Shown here piece by piece: positions 35,380-44,678 of a DNA stretch of 64,000 nt. The first letter of the stretch is position 1. Each line of letters begins with the position of its first letter. The notes beneath the pieces are model-generated. The model had not been told where the DNA came from and did not search any database. It saw only the letters and a list, made by a program, of their open reading frames with translations. The DNA is from Acidobacteriota bacterium (lineage in GTDB: Bacteria > Acidobacteriota > Blastocatellia > Pyrinomonadales > Pyrinomonadaceae): positions 310,001 through 374,000 of the forward strand of contig JAFAZX010000064.1 of the NCBI GenBank assembly GCA_019239425.1, read 5' to 3'. The position numbers were made by a program, and so were the translations under genes.

Positions 35380-36167
35380 AGCGAGAAGCCCGCGCCGTTG
35401 CCGTTCGAGCCGTTGCCCTCTGGGAGAAGACCTTCGGGCGCGTCCGCCTCGGCCTCCCAGGCCATCTGCGCTTTGGAGAGGTGCGCGCTCATGGCCAGGC
35501 GCGCGGCCTCCGGGTCGTGCTCGCGGATGGCGCGGTAGACGTGGCGGTGCATCTCGGCCGACTCCCTCAGGTCGGTCGCGCGCTTGACGGTCTTGATGCG
35601 CGTGTCGAAGAGGATCGTCGCCACCATGTTCATCAGCGAGGTCAGGATGCGGTTGCCCGAAGCGGCCGCGACCGTCTGGTGAAAGCGCACGTCGTGGACG
35701 AGGAACTGCTCGGGGTCGTCGAGCGAGGCGAACATGCCGGCCACCTCCTCGGCCATCGTCGCCATCTGGTCGCCGGTGGCGCGCTCGGCGGCGAGGCCCG
35801 CGACGGCCATCTCAAGCGCCTGCCGCGCCTCGAACATCTCGGCCGAGGTGAAGCCGTGGAGCGAGGCCATCAGGCGCAGGGGGCTGCTGTCGAGCGAAGG
35901 CGGCCCGTCGGCCTTGACGACGAAGGTGCCCGCGCCCTGTCTCGATTGGAGGACGCCGACCGCCGCGAGCGAGCGGATGCCGGCGCGCAGGGTGGGGCGA
36001 CTGACGCCCAGCATTTTCGCGAGGTCGCGTTCGGGGGGGAGGCGGTCGCCGGGGCGCAGGTCGCCTCTGTGAATCATCTCGCGCAGTTGCGCGATGACCT
36101 CTTCGGAGGTCGTGCCCCTGCGTTCGGGGTCGATGTGTTTGAAGATGTCAGGGTTCAAATCGGTCAT
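35376..36167 (-). CDS. FadR-family GntR transcriptional regulator (FCD domain)
   Basis: 263 residues. A GntR winged helix is at about 19-80 (TSEEVIAQLREMIHRGDLRPGDRLPPERDLAKMLGVSRPTLR). An FCD ligand domain is at about 100-235, with FHQTVAAASGN and a HRHVYRAIREHDPEAARLAMSAHL helix supplying typical metal-binding histidines. Such regulators (UxuR, ExuR, KdgR-like) repress hexuronate genes until a sugar acid binds. ATG 36167 has AGGA upstream. It is divergent from GH105, with a GGTCTAACC site between them, consistent with autoregulation. The tail is Gly/Asn-rich. Confidence 0.93.
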
Positions 36168-36423
36168 ACCATTCTTCCTGTTGAAAATTTATTTTGACCA
36201 CGGCGGGGAGGATTGTACGGCTGGGTAAAATCAATCTGCCGGGCGTTTTCAATGACGGGGCATTCTACAGCCTATTTATTGTTTTGTCGAATGTTTTATT
36301 TCGCTCATAAAAAGCAAAGGTCTAACCATTTGGCGATTTTGAAACTTTTGCCCGTCGGGGCGTAAAAGCTCTGGCCCCGGATTGGTCATTCTGTCAGCGA
36401 AGTTCTTAACGGAGGATGTCCCT
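36168..36423. promoter_or_regulatory. Divergent promoter region of gntR and GH105 with GGTCTAACC site
   Basis: An AT-rich 256-bp gap without a gene. The GGTnnnACC core is at 36319-36327 (AAAGGTCTAACCATTT), 97 bases before the GH105 start. No strong -35/-10 pair stands out. Confidence 0.5.
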
Positions 36424-38346
36424 TTGAATCTCAAGGCGAAGTTTATTGCCGCTCTCGTCATCATCTCGGCCTGCGCCTCTCTCGCGCGGGCGCAGGCCGA
36501 AGCACCCGTCTCCGAGCGCATGGCCTCGACCGCCATGACCGTCTGGAAGGACTCGATGTCGAGCGACCCCACGCGCCCCGAACGCTGGGGGTACGAGCGC
36601 GGCGTGCTGCTCAAAGGCATCGAGGCCGTCTGGCTGAACACGGGCGACGGCCGCTACTTCAGCTACATCCAGCGCAACACGGACAAGTTCATCGAGGACG
36701 ACGGCACCATCCGCACGTACAAGCAGGACGATTACAACATCGACAACGTCCTGTCTGGTCGCAACCTCCTGACGCTCTACAAGGTGACCGGGAACGAGAA
36801 GTACCGAAAGGCCGCGGCCGTCCTGCGGGAACAGTTGCGCAACCACCCGCGCACGTCCGAGGGCGGCTTCTGGCACAAGAAGGTCTATCCCTCGCAGATG
36901 TGGCTCGACGGCGTCTACATGGGCGAGCCTTTCTACGCCGAGTACGCCGAGACGTTCAACGAGCCCGAGGCGTTCGACGACATCGCCAAGCAGTTCATCC
37001 TGATGGAGACGCATGCGCGCGACCCGAAGACCGGCCTCATCTACCACGGCTGGGACGAGTCGAAGCAGCAGCGCTGGGCGGACAAGACGACGGGGCGCTC
37101 GCCGAACTTCTGGGGGCGCGCGATGGGCTGGTACGCGATGGCGCTCGTGGACACGCTCGAACACTTCCCCGCCGACCACCCGAAGCGCTCCGAGCTGTTA
37201 GCGATACTGGGCCGGGAGGCCGCGGCCATTCAGAAGTTTCAGGAGCCCGCGTCGGGGCTCTGGTATCAGGTGCTCGACAAGGGCGGCGAGAAGGGCAACT
37301 ACCTTGAGTCTTCGGCCGCGGCGATGTTCGTCTACTCCCTGGCGAAGGGCGTGCGGCTCGGCTACCTGCCCGCGTCTTACATGACGGTCGCGCAGAAGGG
37401 CTGGGCCGGCATGAACAAGCAGTTCGTGGAGAAGGCTGAGGGCGGCGGCGTCAACTTCAAGGGCACGGTCAGCGTCGCGGGGCTAGGCGGCACCCCTTAC
37501 CGCGACGGCAGCTACGCCTATTACCTGAGCGAGAAGGTCGTCACCAACGACGCGAAGGGCGTGGGGGCGTTCCTGATGGCGGCCGCCGAGATGGAGGCGG
37601 CCAACGCCCGCACCGCCAACGCGCGCGGCAAGCGCGTCGTGCTCGATTACTACTTCAACAACGAGTGGAAGAAGGACTCGGCGGGGCGTCCCTACACCTG
37701 GCACTACAAGTGGGAGGAGATGGACAACGGCGGCTTCTCCCTCTTCGGCCACGTCTTCAGCAACCTCGGCGCGCGCACGGAGGCTTTGCGCGAAGCGCCG
37801 ACGGCGCAAAACCTGAAGGGCGCGGACGTCTACATCATCGTCGACCCTGACACGCCGCAGGAGACCGAGAAGCCGAACTACGTCGAGCCCGCGCACGTCA
37901 AGGCCATTGCCGACTGGGTGAAGTCGGGCGGCGTGCTCCTGCTGATGGGGAACGACGTGGGCAACGCGGAGTTCGACCACTTCAACACGCTCGCGAAGGA
38001 GTTCGGCATCCAGTTCAACAAGGACAGTAAGAACCGCGTGCAGAAGGACAACTTCGTCGAGGGCCTCATCAAAGTCCCGGACGGCAACCCCGTCTTCAGG
38101 AACGCGCGCGCGCTCTACCTGAAGGAGATTTCGACGCTCGCGCTGACGAAGCCCGCGTCTTCGATACTCGAACACAACGGCGACCACGTCATGGCCGTCG
38201 CGAAGTACGGCCGCGGGACGGTCTTCGCCGTCGGCGACCCGTGGCTCTACAACGAGTACACGGACGGGCGGAAACTTCCGCCCGAGTTCGAGAACTACAA
38301 GGCGATGCGGGAACTCGCCGCGTGGCTTTTGGGGCAGAGCCGTTGA
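36424..38346 (+). CDS. GH105 unsaturated rhamnogalacturonyl hydrolase with C-terminal DUF4350
   Basis: A 640-residue exported enzyme that releases 4,5-unsaturated galacturonate from lyase products. I place the start at the TTG at 36424, which has GGAGG eight bases upstream (36411-36415) and begins a signal peptide ([24 protein letters not shown]). The (alpha/alpha)6 barrel spans about 30-400, with the family active-site segments [28 protein letters not shown] (catalytic Asp) and [14 protein letters not shown]. Residues about 415-640 match DUF4350, a glutamine-amidotransferase-like fold ([22 protein letters not shown]). Its TGA overlaps the next gene start as TTGA, so translation is coupled. 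Confidence 0.93.
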   Translation: MNLKAKFIAALVIISACASLARAQAEAPVSERMASTAMTVWKDSMSSDPTRPERWGYERGVLLKGIEAVWLNTGDGRYFSYIQRNTDKFIEDDGTIRTYKQDDYNIDNVLSGRNLLTLYKVTGNEKYRKAAAVLREQLRNHPRTSEGGFWHKKVYPSQMWLDGVYMGEPFYAEYAETFNEPEAFDDIAKQFILMETHARDPKTGLIYHGWDESKQQRWADKTTGRSPNFWGRAMGWYAMALVDTLEHFPADHPKRSELLAILGREAAAIQKFQEPASGLWYQVLDKGGEKGNYLESSAAAMFVYSLAKGVRLGYLPASYMTVAQKGWAGMNKQFVEKAEGGGVNFKGTVSVAGLGGTPYRDGSYAYYLSEKVVTNDAKGVGAFLMAAAEMEAANARTANARGKRVVLDYYFNNEWKKDSAGRPYTWHYKWEEMDNGGFSLFGHVFSNLGARTEALREAPTAQNLKGADVYIIVDPDTPQETEKPNYVEPAHVKAIADWVKSGGVLLLMGNDVGNAEFDHFNTLAKEFGIQFNKDSKNRVQKDNFVEGLIKVPDGNPVFRNARALYLKEISTLALTKPASSILEHNGDHVMAVAKYGRGTVFAVGDPWLYNEYTDGRKLPPEFENYKAMRELAAWLLGQSR

Positions 38347-39311
38347 CGCGCGCGGTCGGGTGGGGACTGGTCGGCTGCGGCGACATCGCGCGCAGGCGCA
38401 TCGCCCCCGCGCTGCGCGACCTTGAGAACTGCGAGCTGGTCGCGGTCAGCCGCGCCGACGCCGCGCGCGCCGAAGAGTTCGCGAAGGAGTTCGGCGCGAA
38501 GCGCTGGCACGCGGACTGGCGTGAGCTGCTCGAAGACCCGGAGGTCGAAGCGGTCTACGTCGCGACGCCCGTCCACCTGCACGCCGAACAGGCAATCGCG
38601 GCGGCCGCGGCGGGCAAGCACGTCCTCTGCGAGAAGCCGATGGCGTTGACGGCCGCCGAGTGCGGACGGATGAACGCGGCGGCCGAGGCGAACGGCGTGC
38701 GGCTCGGCGTCGCCTACTACCGGCGCTTCTACCCCGCGGTCGAGCGCGTCAGGGCGATTCTCGAATCGGGCGAGATTGGCGTCCCCGTCGTCGCGCAGAT
38801 GAACGCCTTCGAGCGTTTCGACCCCGCGCCCGACAACCCGCGCCGCTGGCTGCTGAGCAGGAGGCGCTCGGGCGGCGGGCCGATGTTCGACTTCGGGTGC
38901 CACCGCATCGAAGTCCTCGTTAACCTTCTGGGCGACGTGACGGCCGTCAAGGCGCTGACGGGAAACGCCCTCTTCGAGCGCGAGGTCGAGGACACGGCCT
39001 GCGCGCTCCTACAGTTCGGGCAAGGGGCGCAGGGCGTCATCTCCGTCACGCACGCGGCGCGCGAGCCGCAGGACACGCTTGAGATTTTCGGGAGCGAGGG
39101 CTCTGTCCTCTGCGAGGTGCTGAACGAAGGGCGGCTGCGTGTGAGGACGAAAAACGGCGAGCGCTTCGAGTCGCACCCGCCGCACGCGAACCTACACCTG
39201 CCGCTGATTGAAGAGTTCGCACGCTCAGTCGTCGAAGGGAGGACGCCGCGCGTGGACGGGCGCGCGGGGCAGAAGGTGTCGGAGATACTCGAACAGATTT
39301 ACGCCGGTTGA
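38343..39311 (+). CDS. Gfo/Idh/MocA-family oxidoreductase (copy 1)
   Basis: A 322-residue NAD(P)-dependent sugar oxidoreductase without signal peptide. The TTG at 38343 begins [19 protein letters not shown], placing the Rossmann GxGxxA loop at residues 8-13; it overlaps the GH105 stop by 4 bases. The EKP motif ([11 protein letters not shown]) follows near residue 97, and [16 protein letters not shown] carries the usual catalytic-site histidine. Coupling to GH105 suggests action on an unsaturated galacturonate-derived sugar, but the substrate is unknown. A distant homologue with a Tat signal is at 46094. Confidence 0.88.
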   Translation: MTRAVGWGLVGCGDIARRRIAPALRDLENCELVAVSRADAARAEEFAKEFGAKRWHADWRELLEDPEVEAVYVATPVHLHAEQAIAAAAAGKHVLCEKPMALTAAECGRMNAAAEANGVRLGVAYYRRFYPAVERVRAILESGEIGVPVVAQMNAFERFDPAPDNPRRWLLSRRRSGGGPMFDFGCHRIEVLVNLLGDVTAVKALTGNALFEREVEDTACALLQFGQGAQGVISVTHAAREPQDTLEIFGSEGSVLCEVLNEGRLRVRTKNGERFESHPPHANLHLPLIEEFARSVVEGRTPRVDGRAGQKVSEILEQIYAG

Positions 39312-39328
39312 GGAGGTTTAATTCGAAC

Positions 39329-39877
39329 ATGTCATCAATCATCAGGAACGTCGCGTGCGCGCTCGCCTTCGTGGCGGCGGCCGCGTGCGTGGCTTCGGCG
39401 CAGACCGCTAACAAGACCGCGACGGAGCGCGGGCCGAGCAAGCCCATCAGGCCATACGTCGTGAAGAGCGGACAGGCCGTGGAAGACGTCGTGAAGAAGC
39501 TGCACCCCGAGAACAAGGTCGAAGAGTTCATCGGCGGCGAGGGGATGGAGCTGCGCGTGGCCGTCCAGCACGAGGCCGGCAAGGCGGCCGCGGCCGCCGA
39601 GATACACGACGCCTCGGACGACGTCTACTACGTGCTCGAAGGTTCCGCGACGCTGACGCTCGGCGGGACGCTGGCGACGCCGAAGGAGGTCGAGCCGGGC
39701 GAGTGGCGCGGGCCGCGCATCGAGGGCGGGCAGAACTTCGACGTGAAGAAGGGCGACCTGGTCATCGTCCCACGCGGCACGCCGCACATGCGCAGCACCG
39801 TCGGCAAGGACTTCGCCATGATCCTCATCAAAATCTTCGACAAGCCCCTGCCCGCGCCGAAACCGCAGAAGCCCTGA
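39329..39877 (+). CDS. Secreted cupin-domain protein
   Basis: 182 residues with a Sec signal peptide (MSSIIRNVACALAFVAAAACVASAQ). The start has AGGAGG 12 bases upstream. A single cupin barrel occupies about 60-175: AEIHDASDDVYYVLEGSATLTLGG forms cupin motif 1, and GDLVIVPRGTPHMRS forms motif 2 with a conserved histidine. Extracytoplasmic cupins in such loci may bind or isomerise uronates (compare KdgF, which opens unsaturated uronates). KdgF-like function is a reasonable hypothesis given the GH105 two genes upstream. Motif 1 has one His rather than two. Confidence 0.82.
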   Translation: MSSIIRNVACALAFVAAAACVASAQTANKTATERGPSKPIRPYVVKSGQAVEDVVKKLHPENKVEEFIGGEGMELRVAVQHEAGKAAAAAEIHDASDDVYYVLEGSATLTLGGTLATPKEVEPGEWRGPRIEGGQNFDVKKGDLVIVPRGTPHMRSTVGKDFAMILIKIFDKPLPAPKPQKP

Positions 39878-39911
39878 TTCGTCTGACTGTCGGTATTTAG
39901 GGACAATCAGA

Positions 39912-39978
39912 TTAACCACAGAGACACAGAGACACAGCTTGGAGATTTATGTGCCCCAAGCTGTGTCTCTGTGGTTAA
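39912..39978. repeat. Dispersed hairpin, family 1, copy c
   Basis: Arms 39912-39929 and 39961-39978 (TTAACCACAGAGACACAG) are perfectly complementary. It lies between the convergent cupin and reductase genes, overlaps the reductase stop codon and probably serves as a bidirectional terminator. Confidence 0.88.
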
Positions 39979-40943
39979 CTGTTCCTTACCTGCTCCCAAA
40001 TTTCAGGATCAACCGGGATTCCCTGCTCCATGTTCTCGCGCCTGACCTTGAGCGTGTGCTCGCCGGGGTAGCGCACGCCTTGAAGACTCTCGACGATGTC
40101 GTCGGCGATACGTTCAGAGTTTCCCAGCCGTGTGAGGTCGAAGGCGAGGAAGAGTTGGGAGAGGCGCGTCTCTTTGATGAACTCTTTGGGAATCTGGTGC
40201 GTGGCGAGGCCGCCGGAGAGGAGGGCCGCGGTCATGTCGAGGAGCGGCGCGAGGCCCGAGCCTTTCCAGAAGCCGATGGGGAGAGGGCGGCCGGACTCTT
40301 CGACGGCCGCCGGGTCGCGCGTGAGTCTGCCCTCTTTGTCGAAGCCGCCTTCGACCGGCAGTTGCTCGCCGCGCGCGCGGTAGGCGGCGAGCGAGCCGTA
40401 GGAGAACTGCGACATCGCCATGTCGAGCACGACGTGTCCGCCCGCCGGGCGCGGCACCGCGATGACCAGAGGGTTGTTGCCGAGCAGCGGGCGCGCCTCG
40501 CCCCACGGCGGAAGGTTCGGCAGAGTGTTCGTCCAACAGAAGCCGAGCGCGCCCGCCTCGGCCGCCTGCCAGCCGTAGCTCCCGCCGCGCATCCAGTGGT
40601 TCGTGTTCCGCAAGGCGACGCAGCCGACGCCGTGCTGCCGGGAAAGCTCAACCGCCCTCGCCATCGAAGCGTGAGCGTTGAGGTTGCCCGGGCCGGAACG
40701 CCCGTCCCAGCGTTCGAGGGCGCCGTGCGCCTCGACCTGGACGGGGCCGGCGTTGACGTCGACGCTGCCCCTCTCAATCTGCTCTAAGAAGGGCGGGAAG
40801 CGTTTGAGGCCGTGCGTGTAGACGCCGTCGCGGTCGGTCTCGGCGAAGAGCCGCGCGCAGAGGTCGGCGCGCCCTTGCTCGAAGCCGACGTTGAGCAGGA
40901 CGCGCCGGAGTGTCTGTTGAAGCTCTTCGAAACTGACTCTCAA
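39975..40943 (-). CDS. Ldh_2/MdhD-family reductase (2,3-diketo-L-gulonate reductase, YiaK-like)
   Basis: 322 residues of the NAD(P)H-dependent malate/lactate-dehydrogenase-2 fold. The catalytic segment reads RNTNHWMRGGSYGWQAA, the form typical of the YiaK/DlgD branch that reduces 2,3-diketo-L-gulonate. LDMAMSQFSYG and GFWKGSGLAPLLDMTAALLSGG are also family-typical. Its physiological substrate here may be another 2-keto sugar acid produced from pectin. It lies downstream of larA on the minus strand with a hairpin between, in a run of six hexuronate genes that starts at uxaE. Confidence 0.88.
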   Translation of the reverse strand: MRVSFEELQQTLRRVLLNVGFEQGRADLCARLFAETDRDGVYTHGLKRFPPFLEQIERGSVDVNAGPVQVEAHGALERWDGRSGPGNLNAHASMARAVELSRQHGVGCVALRNTNHWMRGGSYGWQAAEAGALGFCWTNTLPNLPPWGEARPLLGNNPLVIAVPRPAGGHVVLDMAMSQFSYGSLAAYRARGEQLPVEGGFDKEGRLTRDPAAVEESGRPLPIGFWKGSGLAPLLDMTAALLSGGLATHQIPKEFIKETRLSQLFLAFDLTRLGNSERIADDIVESLQGVRYPGEHTLKVRRENMEQGIPVDPEIWEQVRNS

Positions 40944-40954
40944 GCTATTTGTTC

Positions 40955-41021
40955 ATTGATTCATCGGGTCATCGGCTCATTGAGGAAATGATCAGATGAA
41001 TCAATGAACCGATGAATCAAT
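40955..41021. repeat. Dispersed hairpin, family 2, copy 1
   Basis: Imperfect palindrome: 40955-40980 pairs with 40996-41021 (22 of 26 positions), built from ATTGATTCAT words. A related copy lies at 43568. Located between larA and the YiaK-like gene. Confidence 0.8.
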
Positions 41022-41027
41022 TCTTCC

Positions 41028-42320
41028 TTAGTGCGGTTCGACAAGGTAGAGGTCGCGGCCGGCGCGTTCGACGACGAGGGTGTCGGGGTCCCGGTCGTAG
41101 TCCTCGCGGCGGAACTCCCGATGATCCATGAAGCCGAGGTTGACGCGGCGGCAGGTGGCCTCGTCGAGCGCGGAGGCCATCGTAATCGTGTAGCGCGGGA
41201 TGACCTTGCCCGCCTCGTCGCGCGAGCCGGCGTAGGAGACGTGCGCGAGGTGCGCGGCGACGGCGAGGTTCGAGCGCAGCTCGGTCGAGAGCGCCACCAT
41301 CTCGCGGACGCGGTCGATGGGGGCGTAGCCGTACTTCTCAATCAGCAGGCCGTGTGTCTCGGAGATGGCGCGGAGGTGCGGCGCGTAGATGATCAGCTCG
41401 CCGCCCTCTTCGATGATGCCGCCGAGCTTGTAGCTCGCCTTGCCGCCGACCCAGAGCTCGTCGTAGTGCTCGTCCAGGAGCGCGACGACGCGCTTGTACT
41501 TGCGGCCGGTGTATTTGATGTGCACCTGACGGCTGACCTCGGCCGCCTGGCGGAAGGCTTCGCGGAAGTCGCCGCAGAAGAGCGCGTGCGTGCGGAGGCG
41601 CTCGTCGTCGCCGCGCGTGACGACGGAGTTGAGCGAGATGATGCGGGCCGGAACCAGGTCGGCGGCGGCCTCAATCATGTGGCGCGTGGGCGTTTCGACG
41701 CGGCCGATGATGTTCTCGATGGAGGCGAGCGCGCCGAGCCAGTGCGTGGCGTGCGTCAGGTTGGGGCCGGCGACGCCGGGGAAGAAGTACTTGGCGCCGC
41801 CCGCGAAGCCCGCGACCTCGTGCGGGACGGTCGCGCCGAAGATGAGCACAGTGTCGTAAGTCCCGGGCGCGAGCAGGCGGTTCAGGTTGACCTTGACGGC
41901 GTCGTTAATCAGCCCGCCGGTCAGCTCGCCCACACGTTCCGCACTCAACTCGCCGAGGTCGACCAGCTCCTCGGGCCGGTTCCACTGGTGGTCGAAGATC
42001 TGTCCGAGCAGCGGCACGGACGCGCCGTCATGCAGACCTACTTTGGAGCGCTTCTCCTCCTCGGTCATGGGCATGTGCGTGCCCTGCGCGACGAGCGCGT
42101 CGAACTGTTCGGCGCCGCGCTCTTTGAGAATCTCGGCGGCCGCGGGGAAGAGGATGTCCGTGTTGTCGTCGCGCGTCTTGTCGGGGACGATGGCGAGGAC
42201 GCGCGCGCCGGGGCCGACGGTCAGCAGCGCCTGCTCGACGATGGCGCGCAGCTCCGCGGGCGAGAGGTCGAGGTCGGGCGCTCCCTTCCCCACGGTCGTT
42301 GGCGCGGGCTTGGTGCTCAT
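41028..42320 (-). CDS. larA: LarA-family nickel-pincer racemase/epimerase
   Basis: 430 residues. LarA enzymes use a Lys-tethered nickel-pincer nucleotide to racemise or epimerise 2-hydroxy acids. The cofactor lysine is visible in VAGFAGGAKYFFPGVAG, and the substrate segment VPDKTRDDNTD is at the N-terminus. ATG 42320 has GGAGG six bases upstream. In this locus the substrate is more likely a hexonate (for example altronate, mannonate or gluconate) than lactate; LarA homologues acting on sugar acids are known. Cofactor-synthesis genes larBCE are not in the window. A family-1 hairpin separates it from kdgK copy 2. Confidence 0.9.
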   Translation of the reverse strand: MSTKPAPTTVGKGAPDLDLSPAELRAIVEQALLTVGPGARVLAIVPDKTRDDNTDILFPAAAEILKERGAEQFDALVAQGTHMPMTEEEKRSKVGLHDGASVPLLGQIFDHQWNRPEELVDLGELSAERVGELTGGLINDAVKVNLNRLLAPGTYDTVLIFGATVPHEVAGFAGGAKYFFPGVAGPNLTHATHWLGALASIENIIGRVETPTRHMIEAAADLVPARIISLNSVVTRGDDERLRTHALFCGDFREAFRQAAEVSRQVHIKYTGRKYKRVVALLDEHYDELWVGGKASYKLGGIIEEGGELIIYAPHLRAISETHGLLIEKYGYAPIDRVREMVALSTELRSNLAVAAHLAHVSYAGSRDEAGKVIPRYTITMASALDEATCRRVNLGFMDHREFRREDYDRDPDTLVVERAGRDLYLVEPH

Positions 42321-42352
42321 AAGTTTCCTCCAGGTGCGAGTATTCTACAGGA

Positions 42353-42431
42353 GATTAACCACAGGGACACAAATGCACAGCTTGTTGAGTTATGAGTTCA
42401 AAGCTGTGCCTCTGTGTCTCTGTGGTTAATC
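42353..42431. repeat. Dispersed hairpin, family 1, copy d
   Basis: Left arm GATTAACCACAGGGACAC and right arm ending CTGTGTCTCTGTGGTTAATC pair with a few mismatches. Between kdgK copy 2 and larA. Confidence 0.87.
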
Positions 42432-42461
42432 AAACTCTACACAACACTCAAGCTGAAAAGC

Positions 42462-43544
42462 TTATCGCTGGATGCGCGCGGAGCCGCCCTTCGCGAAAGC
42501 ACGGACTTGCTCGACGGAGGCCATCGTGGTGTCGCCGGGGAAGGTCGTCAGGAGCGCGCCGTGCGCCCAGCCGAGCTTGAGCGACTCTTCGGGCGACTCG
42601 CCGGTGAGCAGGCCGTAGAAGAAGCCGGAGGCGAAGCCGTCGCCGCCGCCGACGCGGTCGAGCACGTCGAGTTCGGCCGTCGGCGAAACGTAGGTCTCGC
42701 CGTCGACCCACGCGACCGCGCCCCAGCTGTGCCGGTTCGTCGTGTGCACCTCGCGCAAGGTCGTGGCGACGATCTTTACGTGCGGGTGCTTCTTGATGAC
42801 CTGGTCGATCATGCCGAAGAAGGCCGTCGGGTCGAGCTTCGAGGTCTTGGTCACGTCCTGGCCCGGGATGCCGAGCCCCTTCTGCAAGTCCTCCTCGTTG
42901 CCGACGAGCACGTCGACGTTCTCGACGATGCGCGCGACCGTCTCGACCGCGCGGCTCTCGCCGCCGGAAATCTTCCAGAGCTTCTCGCGGAAGTTCAGGT
43001 CGAAGGAGGTGACGGCGCCCGCGGCCTTCGCGGCCTTCATGGCTTCGACGATGACCTCGGCCGTCGTCTCCGACAGCGCCGCGAAGATGCCGCCCGAGTG
43101 GAACCAGCGGACGCCGCCCCTGAAGATTTCGTCCCAGTTGAAGTCGCCCGGCTTCAGCAGCGCCGCGGCCTCGTTCGAGCGGTTGTAGAAGACGACAGGG
43201 GCGCGCACGCCGTGGCCGCGGTCACTGTAGACGGCGGCGAGGTTGGGGCCGCGCACGCCGTCGTGCTCGAACCACTTGTAGAAGGGCTTGACGCCCATCG
43301 CGCGGACGCGCTCCTGCACGAGCTCGCCGATGGGGTAGTTGACCATCGCCGAGACGACGCCCGTGTTGAGGCGGAAGGCGTCCGAGAGGTTGGCGGCGCA
43401 GTTGAACTCGCCGCCCGAGACGTGTATGTCGCAGTGCGTGGCCTTGCGGAAGGGGATGTGGCCGGGGTCTATGCGGTGGACGAGCGCGCCCAGGGAGACG
43501 AAGTCGAGCGCACCCTCCTTCTTGATGTTCAGACCGTTACTCAT
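42462..43544 (-). CDS. kdgK: 2-keto-3-deoxygluconate kinase-like sugar kinase (copy 2)
   Basis: A 360-residue PfkB-family kinase. The ATG at 43544 has GGAG eight bases upstream and is preferred to the in-frame start at 43577, which lies in a repeat. The sugar-binding segment is GGEFNCAANLSDAF and the catalytic signature is DRVGGGDGFASGFFYG (about 298-313). It sits directly downstream of the uxuB-like SDR and uxaE, so its product step (KDG to KDPG) fits. It differs from copy 1 at 34276 in sugar-pocket residues (GGEFNCAA against GGEYNVAR). Two kinases for one substrate would be redundant, so one may serve another keto-deoxy acid. Confidence 0.88.
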   Translation of the reverse strand: MSNGLNIKKEGALDFVSLGALVHRIDPGHIPFRKATHCDIHVSGGEFNCAANLSDAFRLNTGVVSAMVNYPIGELVQERVRAMGVKPFYKWFEHDGVRGPNLAAVYSDRGHGVRAPVVFYNRSNEAAALLKPGDFNWDEIFRGGVRWFHSGGIFAALSETTAEVIVEAMKAAKAAGAVTSFDLNFREKLWKISGGESRAVETVARIVENVDVLVGNEEDLQKGLGIPGQDVTKTSKLDPTAFFGMIDQVIKKHPHVKIVATTLREVHTTNRHSWGAVAWVDGETYVSPTAELDVLDRVGGGDGFASGFFYGLLTGESPEESLKLGWAHGALLTTFPGDTTMASVEQVRAFAKGGSARIQR

Positions 43545-43567
43545 TTTCGATTCTCCGAGAAACAAGG

Positions 43568-43652
43568 ATTGATTCATCTATTCATTAGATCATTGATTCA
43601 TTGGAAGACCCGTATTCAATGAGTCAATGAACCGATGACCCAATGAATCAAT
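43568..43652. repeat. Dispersed hairpin, family 2, copy 2
   Basis: Imperfect palindrome starting ATTGATTCATCTATTCAT and ending CCCAATGAATCAAT, the same word pattern as at 40955. It lies between the SDR and kdgK copy 2. Confidence 0.8.
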
Positions 43653-43656
43653 TTTT

Positions 43657-44499
43657 CTAAACCCCGCCGAAGGCAGAGAAGCCGCCGTCAACAGGAACCA
43701 CGACGCCTGTGACGAAGGCGGACGCGGGAGACAAGAGCCACAACAGCGTGCCCAGCAGATCTTCGGGCTCGCCGAAGCGACCCATCGGCGTGTGCGAGAT
43801 GATGCTCTGGCCGCGCTGCGTGAGCGAGCCGGTCTCCTTGTCGGTCAGGAGGAAGCGGTTCTGCTCGGTCAGGAAGAAGCCGGGCGCGATGGCGTTGACG
43901 CGGATCGAAGGGCTGTACTCGGTGGCGAGGTGGACGGCGAGCCACTGCGTGAAGCTGTTGACGCCGGCCTTCGCCGCCGAGTAGCCGAGCACGCGCGTCA
44001 GGGGCCTGACCGCCGACATCGAAGAGACGTTCAGGATGACGCCCTCGCCCTGCTCGGCCATCTGGCGGCCGAAGACCTGGCTCGGGATGATGGTGCCGAG
44101 CATGTTGAGGTCGAAGACGAAACGCAAAGCGTCTTCCGGCAGGTCGAAGAACTTCTGCTGCGGGTTGGTCGTCGCGCCCGGGTGGTTGCCGCCCGCGCCG
44201 TTGAGCAGCGCGTCGACGCGACCGAACTCTTTAACGACTTCCTGCGCCGCTTCTCTTAAACTTCCCGCGTCGAGCACGTCGGCCGTAAACACGACTGCCC
44301 GGCCCGGCGCACCATCTTTTGGGAGCGCGGCGACCTGCGGCTCGGCCTTCTCGCGGTTGCGCGCTACGAGCGCCACGTTCGCGCCACAGCCCACGATGGC
44401 GCGCACCATCGCCTGCCCGAGCACGCCCGTCCCGCCCGTCACGACCACCGTGCGGCCGCTGAAGTCGTACATCTTCGTCAGCTCTGCCAGATTCATCAC
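43657..44499 (-). CDS. uxuB: SDR-type D-mannonate oxidoreductase (fructuronate reductase)
   Basis: A 280-residue short-chain dehydrogenase. The nucleotide site is VVVTGGTGVLGQAM (about 18-31); the NNAG position is extended as LLNGAGGNHPGATT, a hallmark of SDR-type mannonate oxidoreductases such as Bacillus YjmF. The catalytic YSAAK (YxxxK) and the end FVTGVVVPVDGGFSAFGG are intact. It should reduce D-fructuronate to D-mannonate, the step after UxaE. Other sugar-acid substrates cannot be excluded. It is encoded between uxaE and kdgK copy 2 on the same strand, with a MITE-like element just upstream. Confidence 0.9.
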   Translation of the reverse strand: MMNLAELTKMYDFSGRTVVVTGGTGVLGQAMVRAIVGCGANVALVARNREKAEPQVAALPKDGAPGRAVVFTADVLDAGSLREAAQEVVKEFGRVDALLNGAGGNHPGATTNPQQKFFDLPEDALRFVFDLNMLGTIIPSQVFGRQMAEQGEGVILNVSSMSAVRPLTRVLGYSAAKAGVNSFTQWLAVHLATEYSPSIRVNAIAPGFFLTEQNRFLLTDKETGSLTQRGQSIISHTPMGRFGEPEDLLGTLLWLLSPASAFVTGVVVPVDGGFSAFGGV

Positions 44500-44530
44500 C
44501 CGTACCTCTTCAAATATTTCTCAACACTTT

Positions 44531-44673
44531 GCTGGGAGCGCGGGCATCCCTGCCCGCCAGCGTGCGTAAGCACGCTGACCTTCTTACCTTTTATCTCAAC
44601 GTTGAGACATCAATTCTGACGGCTTTCGCGCTGGCGCGCTCATGCGGGCTGTAGGGTGTCCCGCGCTCCCAGC
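44531..44673. mobile_element. MITE-like element, copy 2, inverted
   Basis: 143 bp with terminal inverted repeats 44531-44557 and 44644-44673. The right end has diverged (GGGCTGTAGGGTGTCCC instead of GGGCAGGGATGCCC). The interior is the reverse complement of copy 1 at 25461: CAGCGTG...CACGCTG, then TCTCAACGTTGAGA, then CTTTCGCGCTGGCGCGCTCAT. No coding capacity. Confidence 0.85.
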
Positions 44674-44678
44674 TTTAA

